In this document: in pieces, positions 1-8,745 of the stretch
How the letters are laid out: each line of letters starts with the position of its first letter
Numbering within the stretch: position 1 is the stretch's first letter
Source of the DNA: CAYSEW01 sp964430245
GTDB lineage: Bacteria > Bacteroidota > Bacteroidia > Flavobacteriales_D > Parvicellaceae
DNA: 64,000 nucleotides
Direction of reading: 5' to 3'
Assembly: GCA_964430245.1 (NCBI GenBank)
Contig: CAYSEW010000010.1
Coordinates: 36,413 to 100,412, forward strand
Translations under genes and position numbers: made by a program
Notes under the pieces: model-generated
What the model saw: only the letters and a program-made list of their open reading frames with translations
Told to the model about the DNA's origin: nothing
The model's database searches: none

Positions 1-2
1 AT

Positions 3-437
3 TGTAAAAAAGAGATCCCTAAACTCAAAAAATTATACACTGAACTTGAAGAGAAAAATATAGACATTGAATTCATTGGAATTGGAACCAATTTAGAAAA
101 TGGAGATTGGAAGAAATTTATTAAAGAAAAAGAAATGAATTGGATCAATATTTCTGACTTCCCTGATGCCAATGAAAATCCGAAAAAATACCTATATGAA
201 AAGAAAGTGACCGATCTTAAGAGTTTAAACTTTAGAAAAACATATGATATCTTCAGCACTCCTCAGATCTATTTATTAGATGAAAATAAAAAGATCATTG
301 GCAAAAAACTAGATGCACTTACTTTTGGAAAATTAATCCAGAATTTAGAAAAAATTCAACTTGATTATGTAAAGAAATTAGAATCAGATAATAAAAACAA
401 AAAGGAAAATGACAAAAAAACACATAAGGCAGAATAA
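3..437 (+). CDS. Thioredoxin-like (TlpA/ResA-type) protein, 5' end missing
   Basis: The reading frame is open from the left edge, so the gene starts outside the window. The first visible residues read CKKEIPKLKKLY, which matches the second cysteine and following helix of a CxxC thioredoxin-like active site, as in TlpA/ResA proteins that carry out periplasmic thiol-disulfide exchange. Further on the fold continues with a beta-strand (IDIEFIGIGT), a GDWKKFI segment, and STPQIYLLDENKKIIGK, where the Pro is the expected cis-proline before the penultimate strand. An internal ATG at 135 is not the start because homology-like sequence continues upstream of it. The C-terminus is a charged Lys/Asn tail. 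The substrate is not visible. The family call is fairly secure; the N-terminal half, which often carries a DUF4369-like domain and signal peptide, cannot be seen. Confidence 0.8.
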   Translation, partial: CKKEIPKLKKLYTELEEKNIDIEFIGIGTNLENGDWKKFIKEKEMNWINISDFPDANENPKKYLYEKKVTDLKSLNFRKTYDIFSTPQIYLLDENKKIIGKKLDALTFGKLIQNLEKIQLDYVKKLESDNKNKKENDKKTHKAE

Positions 438-496
438 TTCTGGCAACCTTTTTGTTAATGAATTGTTAAAGATGAAAGAAAACAACAAGTCATTTA

Positions 497-504
497 TATA
501 TTTG
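497..504 (+). promoter_or_regulatory. Possible -7 promoter element (TATATTTG)
   Basis: TATATTTG fits the Bacteroidota -7 consensus TAnnTTTG. No TTG lies at the usual 17-23 base spacing upstream, so this is only a half-match. If used, transcription would begin near 511, which favours the ATG at 544 over the one at 517 as start of the DUF1573 gene. Confidence 0.3.
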
Positions 505-543
505 ATTAAGTAAACCATGATAATAACAACTAATAATAAAACA

Positions 544-996
544 ATGAAAAAATCAATTTTAGCTTTCGGAGTACTTTTTATGGCTCTATTTACCCTTAGC
601 CCTATTGCCAATGCACAAGATGCAAAGGTTGGTGGTGCCGAGATATCATTAGATAAAGAAACACATGACTATGGTGTAATGAAACAACATGCTAATGGAG
701 AATGTGTATTTGTTTTTACCAATACTGGAACTGAACCATTGATCATTTCCAATGCAAAAGGATCTTGTGGTTGCACTGTTCCTTCCTGGCCAAGAGAACC
801 TATAGCACCAGGAGCTTCAGGTGAATTAAAAGTAAAATATGACACAAAAAGAATCGGTTTAATCAATAAATCTGTTACTATTCAATCTAATGCGGTAACT
901 AATCCAACAAAAATTATTCGCATAAAAGGAGAAATAAAAGCACCAGATGCCACTGCCTCTCCTATCAAGCCTGTTGAAGGTCCAGTAAATAATTAA
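544..996 (+). CDS. DUF1573 domain protein, secreted
   Basis: The product has a clear signal peptide (MKKSILAFGVLFMALFTLSP, cleavage after ANAQ) and then a DUF1573 immunoglobulin-like domain. Typical motifs are HDYGVMKQ, FTNTGTEPLIISNAKGSCGC and VTIQSNAVTNP. DUF1573 proteins are common, exported and functionally uncharacterised in Bacteroidota. The frame is open from an ATG at 517, but the ATG at 544 places the signal peptide at the N-terminus and gives a normal leader, so it is preferred. The protein ends in a Pro-rich tail (KPVEGPVNN). A strong terminator follows, and a second, shorter DUF1573 gene lies directly downstream. The family call is secure; the function is unknown. Confidence 0.85.
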   Translation: MKKSILAFGVLFMALFTLSPIANAQDAKVGGAEISLDKETHDYGVMKQHANGECVFVFTNTGTEPLIISNAKGSCGCTVPSWPREPIAPGASGELKVKYDTKRIGLINKSVTIQSNAVTNPTKIIRIKGEIKAPDATASPIKPVEGPVNN

Positions 997-1009
997 TAAA
1001 AATCATTTA

Positions 1010-1040
1010 ATCCCTCGTTTACTAAACGGGGGATTTTTTT
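1010..1040 (+). terminator. Rho-independent terminator
   Basis: An 11-bp stem (ATCCCTCGTTT paired with AAACGGGGGAT, one T:G wobble) with a 3-base loop is followed directly by a run of T residues to 1040. It lies just after the first DUF1573 gene and 5 bases before the start codon of the next gene. The downstream pair would therefore depend on read-through or on a promoter close to the hairpin. Confidence 0.85.
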
Positions 1041-1044
1041 ATCC

Positions 1045-1413
1045 ATGCATTTCCTTACTTATATATTTTTATTATTTACTCCAGGGGTTATCTTTTGTCA
1101 GCCTGAGATTAATTTCAATAAAAAAGTACATAAGTTCCCTAAAACAAAAGAAGGAATAACACTAGAACATGATTTCCTTTTTACTAATACTGGCAATGAA
1201 CCTTTGATTATTAATAACATAAAAGTAAGCTGTACTTGTACAAAATTTACTTATGCTGATGAAGCAATTAAACCTGGAAAATCTGGTTCTATTCATGTTA
1301 CCTTTGACACTAATAAAAAGTATAAATGGCAAGACAGAAAATTAATGATTATGTCCAATGCTAAAAACAATCCTGAAACCATAAGATTCAAGGTAATGGT
1401 GGATAATAAATAA
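1045..1413 (+). CDS. DUF1573 domain protein, short paralogue
   Basis: The product is 122 residues with a signal peptide (MHFLTYIFLLFTPGVIFCQ) and one DUF1573 domain (FPKTKEGITLEHDFLFTNTG, then EPLIINNIKVSCTCTKFTY, then SNAKNNPETIRFKV). It shares the FTNTGxEPLIIxN and SCxC motifs with the gene upstream, so the two are tandem paralogues. The start is 5 bases after the terminator T-run. A TraB/GumN-like gene begins 5 bases after its stop, which suggests one transcript. The function is unknown. Confidence 0.8.
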   Translation: MHFLTYIFLLFTPGVIFCQPEINFNKKVHKFPKTKEGITLEHDFLFTNTGNEPLIINNIKVSCTCTKFTYADEAIKPGKSGSIHVTFDTNKKYKWQDRKLMIMSNAKNNPETIRFKVMVDNK

Positions 1414-1418
1414 CCCTT

Positions 1419-2288
1419 ATGAGAGGACTATTGATATTTATTTTTCTGTTTTGTAGCTTAAAAAGCTCTTTTTCTCAAAACACTTATCAAGGTTTATTAT
1501 GGGAAATCTATGGAAATGGACTGACTGATACTTCATACCTGTATGGAACAATGCATATTCAGGACGAACGTGTTTTCCAATTTCAAGAAGGAGTACAAAA
1601 AGCTTTTGATAGATCTGTAATTTTTGCTATGGAATTAAATATGGATAGCGTTAACACTCTTGAATTAATGAGTGAATTAATCATGGAATCCCCCTATCGA
1701 TTAGATTCATTATTATCAGAAAATGAATATGAAATTGTCAATCAATATTTTAAAGACTCTTTAGGAATTGGGCTTTTAATTTTCAACAAAATGCAACCCA
1801 TTTATACTTCTCAAATGGTTTCCTTAAAAAAAATGAATAAAGACCGTGCTGAAGCATTGGATATTTATCTCTTTAATAATGCTAAAGAACAAAACAAAAT
1901 AGTTGTTGGTCTAGAATTCATGGAAGAGCAAATAAATGCTTTTAAAAGTATTCCTTATGACATTCAGGCAAAAGAATTGTTCAATGCAGTAGAAGATGCT
2001 ATTAATGGAGAAGACCAACAAATTGATGGATTAATTGAATACTACATCAAAGGTGATCTTGATAGACTTTTAGCATTAACTTTAGAAAGTGAGTTTTCAG
2101 ATAATGAAATCAATACTATATTTCAAAAAGTATTTTTAGTAAATAGAAATCATAAAATGGCTGACAGGTCAGAAAAATACATTAAAGAAGGGTCGACATT
2201 TATCGCTATAGGAGCAGCTCATTTACCTGGAGATGAGGGTGTTATAGAAAATTTAAGAAAAAAAGGATATACTGTAAAAGCCTTTTAA
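1419..2288 (+). CDS. TraB/GumN family protein
   Basis: A signal peptide (residues 1-20, ending SSFSQ) is followed by the TraB/GumN fold. The N-terminal motif is SYLYGTMHIQDERV (residues 39-52) and the C-terminal motif is FIAIGAAHLPGDEGVIENL, corresponding to the family GxxHLxG signature. The length of 289 residues is normal. Members of this family in bacteria are predicted exported metal-dependent peptidases related to TIKI proteases, but no substrate is known here. The gene follows the second DUF1573 gene by 5 bases. Its TAA stop overlaps the TAA stop of the opposing sucD gene within a shared TTAA at 2285-2288. Confidence 0.85.
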   Translation: MRGLLIFIFLFCSLKSSFSQNTYQGLLWEIYGNGLTDTSYLYGTMHIQDERVFQFQEGVQKAFDRSVIFAMELNMDSVNTLELMSELIMESPYRLDSLLSENEYEIVNQYFKDSLGIGLLIFNKMQPIYTSQMVSLKKMNKDRAEALDIYLFNNAKEQNKIVVGLEFMEEQINAFKSIPYDIQAKELFNAVEDAINGEDQQIDGLIEYYIKGDLDRLLALTLESEFSDNEINTIFQKVFLVNRNHKMADRSEKYIKEGSTFIAIGAAHLPGDEGVIENLRKKGYTVKAF

Positions 2289-3166
2289 ACAGTTGCAACT
2301 CCTAACAACTCTGCCATTTTTGTACCAAGATCAGCTGGAGAATCAACTACATGAACTCCACATTCCTTTAATATTTGTTTTTTAGCTGCAGCTGTATCAC
2401 TCTCACCTCCAACAATAGCACCTGCATGTCCCATTGTTCTTCCTTTAGGTGCTGTATCACCAGCAATAAACGCAACAACTGGTTTTGTTCCATTCTCTTT
2501 GATCCATTTACCAGCTTCAGCTTCCAAATTACCACCAATCTCACCGATCATAATAATTCCCTCAGTTTCTTCATCGTTCATTAATAATTCAACTGCTTCT
2601 TTAGTAGTAGTTCCTATGATTGGATCACCACCTATTCCAATGGCTGTTGTTTGTCCCAAACCTACTTTAGAGATCTGATCTACTGCTTCGTATGTTAAAG
2701 TACCTGACTTGCTTACAATACCTATTGATCCTTTCTGGAAAATAAAACCTGGCATGATCCCCACTTTAGCTTCACCTGCAGTAATAACTCCTGGACAATT
2801 TGGACCTACTAACCTACAATTAGAATTTCTTAAATATTCCTTCACCTTGATCATATCAGCAACAGGTATTCCTTCAGTAATACATATTACCACTTTTATA
2901 CCAGCTTCAGCTGCTTCCATTATTGCATCTGAAGCAAAAGCAGGAGGCACAAATATTACTGAAACATCAGCACCAGTTGAGCTAACAGCGTCTTCTACAG
3001 TATTAAATACTGGTTTACCCAAATGATCTGTTCCTCCTTTTCCTGGAGTTACACCACCAACTATATTGGTTCCATATTCAATCATTTGTTCGGAATGAAA
3101 TGTTCCTTCACCTCCAGTAAAACCCTGAACGATCACTTTTGAATTATTATTGACTAGTACACTCAT
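2285..3166 (-). CDS. sucD: Succinate-CoA ligase, alpha subunit
   Basis: SucD forms succinyl-CoA synthetase with SucC and interconverts succinyl-CoA and succinate with substrate-level phosphorylation in the TCA cycle. The CoA-binding Rossmann segment is visible near the N-terminus (VIVQGFTGGEGTFHSEQM), followed by GPNCPGVITAGEAKVGIMPG. The phosphorylated histidine is His247 in GRTMGHAGAIVGG. The length of 293 residues is typical. sucC is not adjacent, which is usual in Bacteroidota. The gene is single and lies between a convergent TraB-like gene (overlapping stops) and rpsA upstream on the same strand. Identity is very secure. Confidence 0.97.
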   Translation of the reverse strand: MSVLVNNNSKVIVQGFTGGEGTFHSEQMIEYGTNIVGGVTPGKGGTDHLGKPVFNTVEDAVSSTGADVSVIFVPPAFASDAIMEAAEAGIKVVICITEGIPVADMIKVKEYLRNSNCRLVGPNCPGVITAGEAKVGIMPGFIFQKGSIGIVSKSGTLTYEAVDQISKVGLGQTTAIGIGGDPIIGTTTKEAVELLMNDEETEGIIMIGEIGGNLEAEAGKWIKENGTKPVVAFIAGDTAPKGRTMGHAGAIVGGESDTAAAKKQILKECGVHVVDSPADLGTKMAELLGVATV

Positions 3167-3221
3167 TAATATGTATTTATTTAAATAAAATTGAAGGCAT
3201 AAAGTTAATCATCAAAATCAT

Positions 3222-3257
3222 AAAAAATAAAAAAACCGCCCTAAAATAGAGCGGTTT
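3222..3257 (-). terminator. Terminator of rpsA
   Basis: Read on the minus strand, AACCGCTC pairs with GGGCGGTT (8 bp, one wobble) around a 7-base loop and is followed by a T-rich run. It lies about 25 bases past the rpsA stop and before sucD on the same strand, so the two genes are probably transcribed separately. Confidence 0.75.
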
Positions 3258-3280
3258 CAATATTAGATTGATTAGATAGA

Positions 3281-5317
3281 TTATTTTTTCTTATCCATCT
3301 TGTTTTTCAATTCAGCTAAAGCATCTAAATCACCAAGAGTTGTTTTTTCTGAAGCATCATTGATGTTCTTAACAGCTCTACTAGTTTTACTTGATTTTGC
3401 TTTTGTCTTCTTTTCTTGAACTTCACCCCATACTTTAGTATGAGAAACAAGAATTTTCTTACTATCCTTATTGAATTCAATAATCTTGAACTGGATTTTC
3501 TCATCTGCACCAACATATGAATCATCTTCTTTTTTCATATGCTTAGCTGGACAATATGCTTCAACACCATATGGCATTGATACTATCCCTGCTTTATCTT
3601 TTAATTTAATCACAGTTCCTTCATGTACAGAATCCATTACAAATAAAGTTTCATATACATCCCATGGATTTTCTTCAAGTTGCTTATATCCTAAGCTAAG
3701 TCTTCTATTTTCTTTATCTAATTCTAGAACTACAACTTCCAACTCATCTCCAACGGCACAGAACTCAGAAGGGTGCTTATATTTCTTATCCCATGAAAGG
3801 TCAGAAATATGAATCAAACCATCAATCCCTTCTTCAACTTCAACAAAAACACCAAAATTGGTGAAATTTCTCACTTTCGACTGATGTTTTGAATCTGCAG
3901 GATATTTAGTTTCAATATTTTCCCATGGATCTGGCATTAGTTGTTTAATACCTAAAGACATTTTTCTTTCTTCTCTGTCTAAAGTAAGTACAACAGCTTC
4001 TACCTCATCTCCAACTTTAAGAAAATCATTGGCAGTTCTTAAATGCTGACTCCAACTCATTTCTGATACATGTACCAATCCTTCAACACCAGTTGCAATT
4101 TCTATAAAAGCGCCATAATCAGCTAACACAACTACTTTTCCTTTCACATTATCACCAACATTTAATTTTGGATCTAAGTTTTCCCAAGGATGATCATTTA
4201 ATTGTTTTAAACCTAAAGCGATTCTCTTTTTATTATCATCAAAATCAAGAATAACCACTTTGATTTTTTCATCTAATGTCACTATTTCTTCAGGATGATT
4301 AACTCTTCCCCAAGAAAGATCAGTAATATGAACTAAGCCATCAACACCACCAAGATCAATAAAGACTCCATAAGATGTAATATTCTTAACAGTTCCTTCT
4401 AGAACCTGACCTTTTTCAAGACCAGACATGATTTGTTTTTTCTGCTCTTCTATTTCAGCTTCTATCAATGCTTTATGAGAAACAACAACGTTTTTAAATT
4501 CATGATTGATCTTAACCACTTTGAATTCCATGTTTTTACCAACATATTGATCATAATCACGAATTGGTTTTACATCGATCTGTGATCCTGGCAAGAAAGC
4601 TTCAATTCCAAATACATCTACTATCAACCCTCCTTTTGTTCTACATTTAACAAATCCAGTAGTGATCTCACCTGAAGCCAAAATTTCATTAACACGTTGC
4701 CATGCCAAATGAGTTCTAGCCGTTTTATGAGAAACAACCAATTGACCAGTTTTATCTTCCATGCTTTCGATAAAAAGATCGACTTCATCTCCGATTTTTA
4801 GATCAGCGTTGTATCTAAATTCATTTTTAGGAACAATACCTTCACTTTTATAATTGATGTTGATTACAACTTCTTTTTTATTGATTGATAGAACATACCC
4901 TTTCACTAACTCTTTTTCCTCAATTTGAGTAAGTGTTCCATCATACATTTGATTTAACTTTTCTCTTTCGTCTTTTGAATAAGTATCAATTTCTGATTCA
5001 AATGTATCCCAGTTAAACTCTTCTTGAACAACTTCTGTTTTAACTTCTTTTTCAGCAACTGCTGTTACAACTTCTTCTTTTACAGTAACCTCTTCAACCT
5101 TAGCAGTTTCAACTTTAGTAGCTACCTTCTTTTTAGTAGCAGTTGTAGCTTTTTTAGTTGCTGTTTTTTTAGCAGTTGTAGCTTTTTTAGTTGTAGTTGT
5201 TTTTGCAGCTGTTGACTTTTTAGCAGTTGTAGCTTTAGTAGCTGTTTTTTTGGTAGTAGTGGCTTTAGCAGTAGCTTTTTTAGTTGCTGTAGCCTTTTTT
5301 TCTTTAGATTCAGCCAT
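3281..5317 (-). CDS. rpsA: 30S ribosomal protein S1 with Lys/Thr/Ala-rich N-terminal extension
   Basis: The C-terminal part holds six S1 (OB-fold) repeats; the clearest are EGTVKNITSYGVFIDLGGVD, KGKVVVLADYGAFIEI and KVRNFTNFGVFVEV. S1 binds mRNA on the small ribosomal subunit. Between the start and about residue 75 the protein is a low-complexity tail of repeated TTKKATTAKK-like units, resembling histone H1 or AlgP tails. It is followed by an acidic Val/Glu-rich stretch before the first S1 domain. The frame is open 11 codons further upstream (to 5350), but the ATG at 5317 gives MAESKEKK and fits the promoter at 5402-5433, so it is chosen. A terminator follows. The S1 identity is secure; the role of the tail is not known. 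Confidence 0.95.
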   Translation of the reverse strand: MAESKEKKATATKKATAKATTTKKTATKATTAKKSTAAKTTTTKKATTAKKTATKKATTATKKKVATKVETAKVEEVTVKEEVVTAVAEKEVKTEVVQEEFNWDTFESEIDTYSKDEREKLNQMYDGTLTQIEEKELVKGYVLSINKKEVVININYKSEGIVPKNEFRYNADLKIGDEVDLFIESMEDKTGQLVVSHKTARTHLAWQRVNEILASGEITTGFVKCRTKGGLIVDVFGIEAFLPGSQIDVKPIRDYDQYVGKNMEFKVVKINHEFKNVVVSHKALIEAEIEEQKKQIMSGLEKGQVLEGTVKNITSYGVFIDLGGVDGLVHITDLSWGRVNHPEEIVTLDEKIKVVILDFDDNKKRIALGLKQLNDHPWENLDPKLNVGDNVKGKVVVLADYGAFIEIATGVEGLVHVSEMSWSQHLRTANDFLKVGDEVEAVVLTLDREERKMSLGIKQLMPDPWENIETKYPADSKHQSKVRNFTNFGVFVEVEEGIDGLIHISDLSWDKKYKHPSEFCAVGDELEVVVLELDKENRRLSLGYKQLEENPWDVYETLFVMDSVHEGTVIKLKDKAGIVSMPYGVEAYCPAKHMKKEDDSYVGADEKIQFKIIEFNKDSKKILVSHTKVWGEVQEKKTKAKSSKTSRAVKNINDASEKTTLGDLDALAELKNKMDKKK

Positions 5318-5401
5318 ATGGCGTAAATTTATTGTATCTCGATACGGCAATCACGAGAGAATTAAACATACCTGAGCCGACAGGTTTCCTTTTTCGGGAT
5401 G

Positions 5402-5433
5402 CAAATGTAGTGTTTTTAACAATAAACATCAAA
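5402..5433 (-). promoter_or_regulatory. rpsA promoter (Bacteroidota -33/-7 type)
   Basis: On the minus strand TTTG (5433-5430) is followed after 20 bases by TACATTTG (5409-5402). This matches the Bacteroidota vegetative promoter TTTG-N19-21-TAnnTTTG. Transcription would start near 5395, leaving a leader of roughly 78 bases before the ATG at 5317. That leader is long enough for translational feedback, which S1 genes often have, but no specific structure was identified. Confidence 0.7.
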
Positions 5434-5464
5434 GTCTTATTAGTATTTAGAATAAATTTGACCT

Positions 5465-6223
5465 ATGAATTCAACTATTTATCCGTTTTTCATTGTTTTA
5501 TATGCTCTGTTTTCTTGCAATGAACCGATTGTGAAAAAAGAAATCAAAGGATCTTTAAAAACAGAACCAGCTATTGAATTAACAGAGCTAAAAATATGTA
5601 ACTGGGACAGTATCATGCAAAAAAATGGATTAGTGAACATCCTTAAGATCGACCCAAGTCTTAAAGTAAACCTCAAATATTCTTCTGAAGATAATTTTAT
5701 GAAAAAAGATGTTTATGGATGCCTTGAGAATTGCTACCTACAACCCGATGTAGCTGAAAAACTAAAAATGGCTCAGCTATATTTAAAAGCAGAAAATAAA
5801 GATCTAACTCTATTAATATGGGATGGCACACGACCAAGAAGTGTACAAAAACACATGTGGAATCTACTAGACATGCCTGATAATGAAAAAGTCAATTTCG
5901 TCTCTGATCCAAAATTTGGTTCTCTTCATAATTTCGGTGCGGCTATTGACCTTACAATCTACGACTTAAAAGATGAGAAATTATTGGATATGGGAACAGA
6001 GTATGATCATTTTGGTGTACTTGCATGGCCGATAAAAGAAAAGGAAATGCTAAAACAAAAAAGACTCAATCAAAATCAGATCAACAACAGACAACTACTC
6101 AGAAAAGTAATGTCTAAAGCAGGGTTTTACAACCTAAAAACAGAATGGTGGCATTTCAATAGCTTATCAAGATCAGCAGCTGTAAAAAAATACTCCATTA
6201 TAGAAGGGGAAATAAAACCATAA
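5465..6223 (+). CDS. D-alanyl-D-alanine dipeptidase (VanX/DdpX family, M15D), lipoprotein
   Basis: The N-terminus is a short hydrophobic segment ending in a lipobox-like LFSC with Cys at residue 18, so the protein is probably a lipoprotein. The M15D zinc site is complete: SLHNFGAAID gives His155 and Asp162 in the SxHxxGxAxD motif, and TEWWHF gives Glu227 and His230. The transition-state arginine is in DGTRPRS (Arg123). The 252-residue length is normal. The enzyme would cleave D-Ala-D-Ala, in peptidoglycan turnover or dipeptide scavenging; nothing nearby suggests vancomycin resistance (no VanH or VanA ligase). ribD starts 15 bases downstream. Confident for family and reaction, less so for physiological role. 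Confidence 0.88.
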   Translation: MNSTIYPFFIVLYALFSCNEPIVKKEIKGSLKTEPAIELTELKICNWDSIMQKNGLVNILKIDPSLKVNLKYSSEDNFMKKDVYGCLENCYLQPDVAEKLKMAQLYLKAENKDLTLLIWDGTRPRSVQKHMWNLLDMPDNEKVNFVSDPKFGSLHNFGAAIDLTIYDLKDEKLLDMGTEYDHFGVLAWPIKEKEMLKQKRLNQNQINNRQLLRKVMSKAGFYNLKTEWWHFNSLSRSAAVKKYSIIEGEIKP

Positions 6224-6238
6224 TGATACATTAGCACT

Positions 6239-7276
6239 ATGAACAATGAAGAAAAGTACATGCTTAGATGTATTGAACTCGCAAAAAAGGGAATGGGCAA
6301 TGTTTCACCTAATCCTTTAGTTGGAGCAGTAATTGTTCATGAAAATAAGATAATAGGAGAAGGCTACCATCAACTATATGGTGGTCCTCATGCAGAGGTG
6401 AATGCTATTGAGCAAGTCAACAATAAAGAACTCCTTAAAAAATGTACTTTATATGTTTCACTTGAACCTTGTTCTCATATGGGTAAAACTCCTCCTTGTT
6501 CGGACCTAATTATTAAAAATGGAATTCCAAAAGTAGTAGTTGGTTGTAAAGATGTATTTGAAAAAGTAAATGGACAAGGAATAGAAAAATTAATAGCTGC
6601 TGGTATTGAAGTTACAATTGGATTGCTTGAGAAGGAGTGCTTAGTGTTAAATAATAGATTTTCAACCTATCATCAAAAAAAGAGACCCTATATTATATTA
6701 AAATGGGCTCAAACTCTAGATGGATATATTGATAAGCAAAGAGATGAAAAAAACCTAAAAGGTGTCAACTGGATAACATCAGAAATCACCCAATCATTAA
6801 CCCATCAATGGAGAGCAGAAGAGGACGCCATTCTAGTAGGAAGAAACACTATTAAAAATGACAACCCCTCACTTACAGTAAGAGCATATAATGGAAATAA
6901 CCCTAAAAGATTCATTATTGATCCTGACTTAAAATTATCCGAAGACTACAAAATTTTTAAAGACGGCAATTTATCTTTCATCATCAATACAATAAAATCC
7001 AATAATGAAAGTAAAGTTGAATACATTAAATGCTCTAAATCCAATTTACTAGATGAATTAATGACTATTCTTTACAAGAGTAAAATCCAATCTATTATTA
7101 TAGAAGGAGGCAAAAGCACTATTGACAAATTTATTGAGAAGGATCTATGGGATGAAGCTAGGGTATTAACAGGAAATGTCTTTTTCGAAAACGGACTACC
7201 TGCACCTAAATTAAATAAATCCCCTCTGCATTCCTACCATGTTAACAATGATAGAATTGATATATTTAGAAAATGA
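6239..7276 (+). CDS. ribD: Bifunctional riboflavin biosynthesis deaminase/reductase
   Basis: RibD deaminates the GTP-cyclohydrolase product and then reduces the ribosyl side chain in riboflavin synthesis. The deaminase domain (residues 1 to about 145) has zinc ligands His51 in GGPHAEVNAIE and Cys78 and Cys87 in LEPCSHMGKTPPC. The reductase domain follows with KWAQTLDGYID and the EEDAILVGRNTIKNDNPSLT segment, and a C-terminal IIIEGGKSTIDKFIE. The length of 345 residues is usual. Its last four bases overlap the start of the EamA-type gene, so the two are co-translated. Identity is very secure. Confidence 0.96.
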   Translation: MNNEEKYMLRCIELAKKGMGNVSPNPLVGAVIVHENKIIGEGYHQLYGGPHAEVNAIEQVNNKELLKKCTLYVSLEPCSHMGKTPPCSDLIIKNGIPKVVVGCKDVFEKVNGQGIEKLIAAGIEVTIGLLEKECLVLNNRFSTYHQKKRPYIILKWAQTLDGYIDKQRDEKNLKGVNWITSEITQSLTHQWRAEEDAILVGRNTIKNDNPSLTVRAYNGNNPKRFIIDPDLKLSEDYKIFKDGNLSFIINTIKSNNESKVEYIKCSKSNLLDELMTILYKSKIQSIIIEGGKSTIDKFIEKDLWDEARVLTGNVFFENGLPAPKLNKSPLHSYHVNNDRIDIFRK

Positions 7277-8139
7277 TTTATATAGTCTATACCGTATTAT
7301 TATTTAATCTACTTATAATTATCTTTAAATTCTTTGAGAAATTTAAAGTAGATAACCTTCAGGCACTTATTTTCAACTACTTTACTGCTGCTGTATGCGG
7401 CTATCTATTTTCTGATAAAAGCCTATCATTCTCTACTATTATAAATGCACAATGGATCTACCATGCAATGATCCTCGGCTTTTTATTTATTGTTATTTTT
7501 AATTTTTATGCTTTTGGCACTCAAAAAGTAGGCATTGCTGTATCTACAGTAGCCAACAAAATGTCTCTGATTATTCCAGTTTCAGTAGTACTAATAATGG
7601 ATCCAGGAGACCACCTTACTGTTTTAAAAACTATTGGTTTTGTATTAGCACTTATAGGGATTTACCTAGCATCTACCAACAATGGTCAGCTCAGTTTTAA
7701 TAAAAAATATCTCTGGCTCATATTACTCATCTTTATAGGGCAAGGCATTTCCGACTCCATTTTCAATAACTCTAAAGATTACCTTAAACAAGGAGAAGAC
7801 ATGCAATTTTTCATTACATTATTCACAATGGCAGGACTAAGTGGATTATTAATTCTTGCAGGTAAATCAGTAAGCTCTTTTCCAAAACTAGAAATCAAAA
7901 ATCTTATATGGGGCATTATTTTCGGAATACCCAATTTCTTCTCTTTATTTTATTTTCTTGAAGCATTAAAATTATTTAAAGCAACTGACAATACTTCAAT
8001 AGTATTTCCATTAGTAAGTATGGGAGTAGTTATTTCATCAGCTATCATAGGTATTTTATTCTATAAAGAAAATTTATCTAAAGGTAACTGGTTGGGAATT
8101 CTTTTTGCATTAGCTTCCATAGCTGTTTTTTCTTTTTGA
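7273..8139 (+). CDS. EamA/DMT-family transporter
   Basis: The 288-residue product is almost entirely hydrophobic, with about ten predicted membrane helices in two halves, as in drug/metabolite transporter (EamA) proteins. Typical features are a Gly-rich turn at helix ends (LALIGIYLAST and LGILFALASIAVFSF at the two half-ends) and a short loop of charged residues between halves. It overlaps ribD by four bases and is followed 6 bases later by a YigZ-type gene. Co-translation with ribD suggests, but does not show, a link to riboflavin or a related metabolite. The substrate is unknown. Confidence 0.8.
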   Translation: MIYIVYTVLLFNLLIIIFKFFEKFKVDNLQALIFNYFTAAVCGYLFSDKSLSFSTIINAQWIYHAMILGFLFIVIFNFYAFGTQKVGIAVSTVANKMSLIIPVSVVLIMDPGDHLTVLKTIGFVLALIGIYLASTNNGQLSFNKKYLWLILLIFIGQGISDSIFNNSKDYLKQGEDMQFFITLFTMAGLSGLLILAGKSVSSFPKLEIKNLIWGIIFGIPNFFSLFYFLEALKLFKATDNTSIVFPLVSMGVVISSAIIGILFYKENLSKGNWLGILFALASIAVFSF

Positions 8140-8145
8140 TTTTCT

Positions 8146-8745
8146 ATGTTTAGCTATCAAACACTATCATATTCTTCTGAAAGTATATATAAAGAAAAAG
8201 GAAGCAAATTCATTGGAATTGCATTTCCTTGTTTCTCAACTGAAGATTTTAAAAAAAAGATTGCTGAAACAAAAACCAATTACCATGATGCAAGGCATTT
8301 TTGTTTTGCATATAGATTAAAGCCAGATGGAACTTTAAGTCGATTCAATGATGATGGAGAACCAAACAATAGCGCAGGCAAACCTATTCTAGGTCAGATC
8401 GACCATTTTAACATCACCAATTCAGGGATTGTTGTAGTCAGGTATTTTGGGGGCACTAAATTAGGTGTAGGTGGTTTGATAAAAGCATATAGGGAAGCAG
8501 CTAGAGAAGCAGTGAACAACAATCAAATTATTAAAAAAGAAATCACCTCCATTTTGAACGTCAATTTCCCATATTCAGAAATGAATATTATAATGAAAAT
8601 GATAAAAGATTTTGATTTAGAAATAAAAAATCAGAAAATGTTCCTGAACTGCGAGATGACACTTGAATTTCCTATTCGTTTCAAGGAAGAGCTAAGTACA
8701 AAACTTGGTCAATATATAAACATTAAAAAAACCTTTTCAGATTAA
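8146..8745 (+). CDS. YigZ/IMPACT family protein
   Basis: The N-terminal UPF0029 (Impact) domain is clear: SKFIGIAF, the HDARHFCFAYR segment, DDGEPNNSAGKPIL and VVRYFGGTKLGVGGLIKAYR. A smaller DUF1949-like domain forms the C-terminus. The length of 199 residues is normal. The family is widespread; the bacterial role is not firmly established, although related proteins act in translation control. It is last in the ribD-transporter-yigZ group. Its stop codon directly abuts the stop of the opposing dapA gene with no bases between. Confidence 0.93.
   Translation: MFSYQTLSYSSESIYKEKGSKFIGIAFPCFSTEDFKKKIAETKTNYHDARHFCFAYRLKPDGTLSRFNDDGEPNNSAGKPILGQIDHFNITNSGIVVVRYFGGTKLGVGGLIKAYREAAREAVNNNQIIKKEITSILNVNFPYSEMNIIMKMIKDFDLEIKNQKMFLNCEMTLEFPIRFKEELSTKLGQYINIKKTFSD

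Noticed and set aside
5024..5215. Plus-strand open frame rich in Phe, Cys, Ser and Asn opposite the rpsA tail
   Set aside because: It is the mirror of the Lys/Thr/Ala codon repeats of RpsA; composition is unlike any protein in the window and there is no promoter.
5465..6223. VanX-like gene as vancomycin resistance
   Set aside because: The dipeptidase family is common without resistance, and no VanH, VanA or VanS/R genes are nearby.
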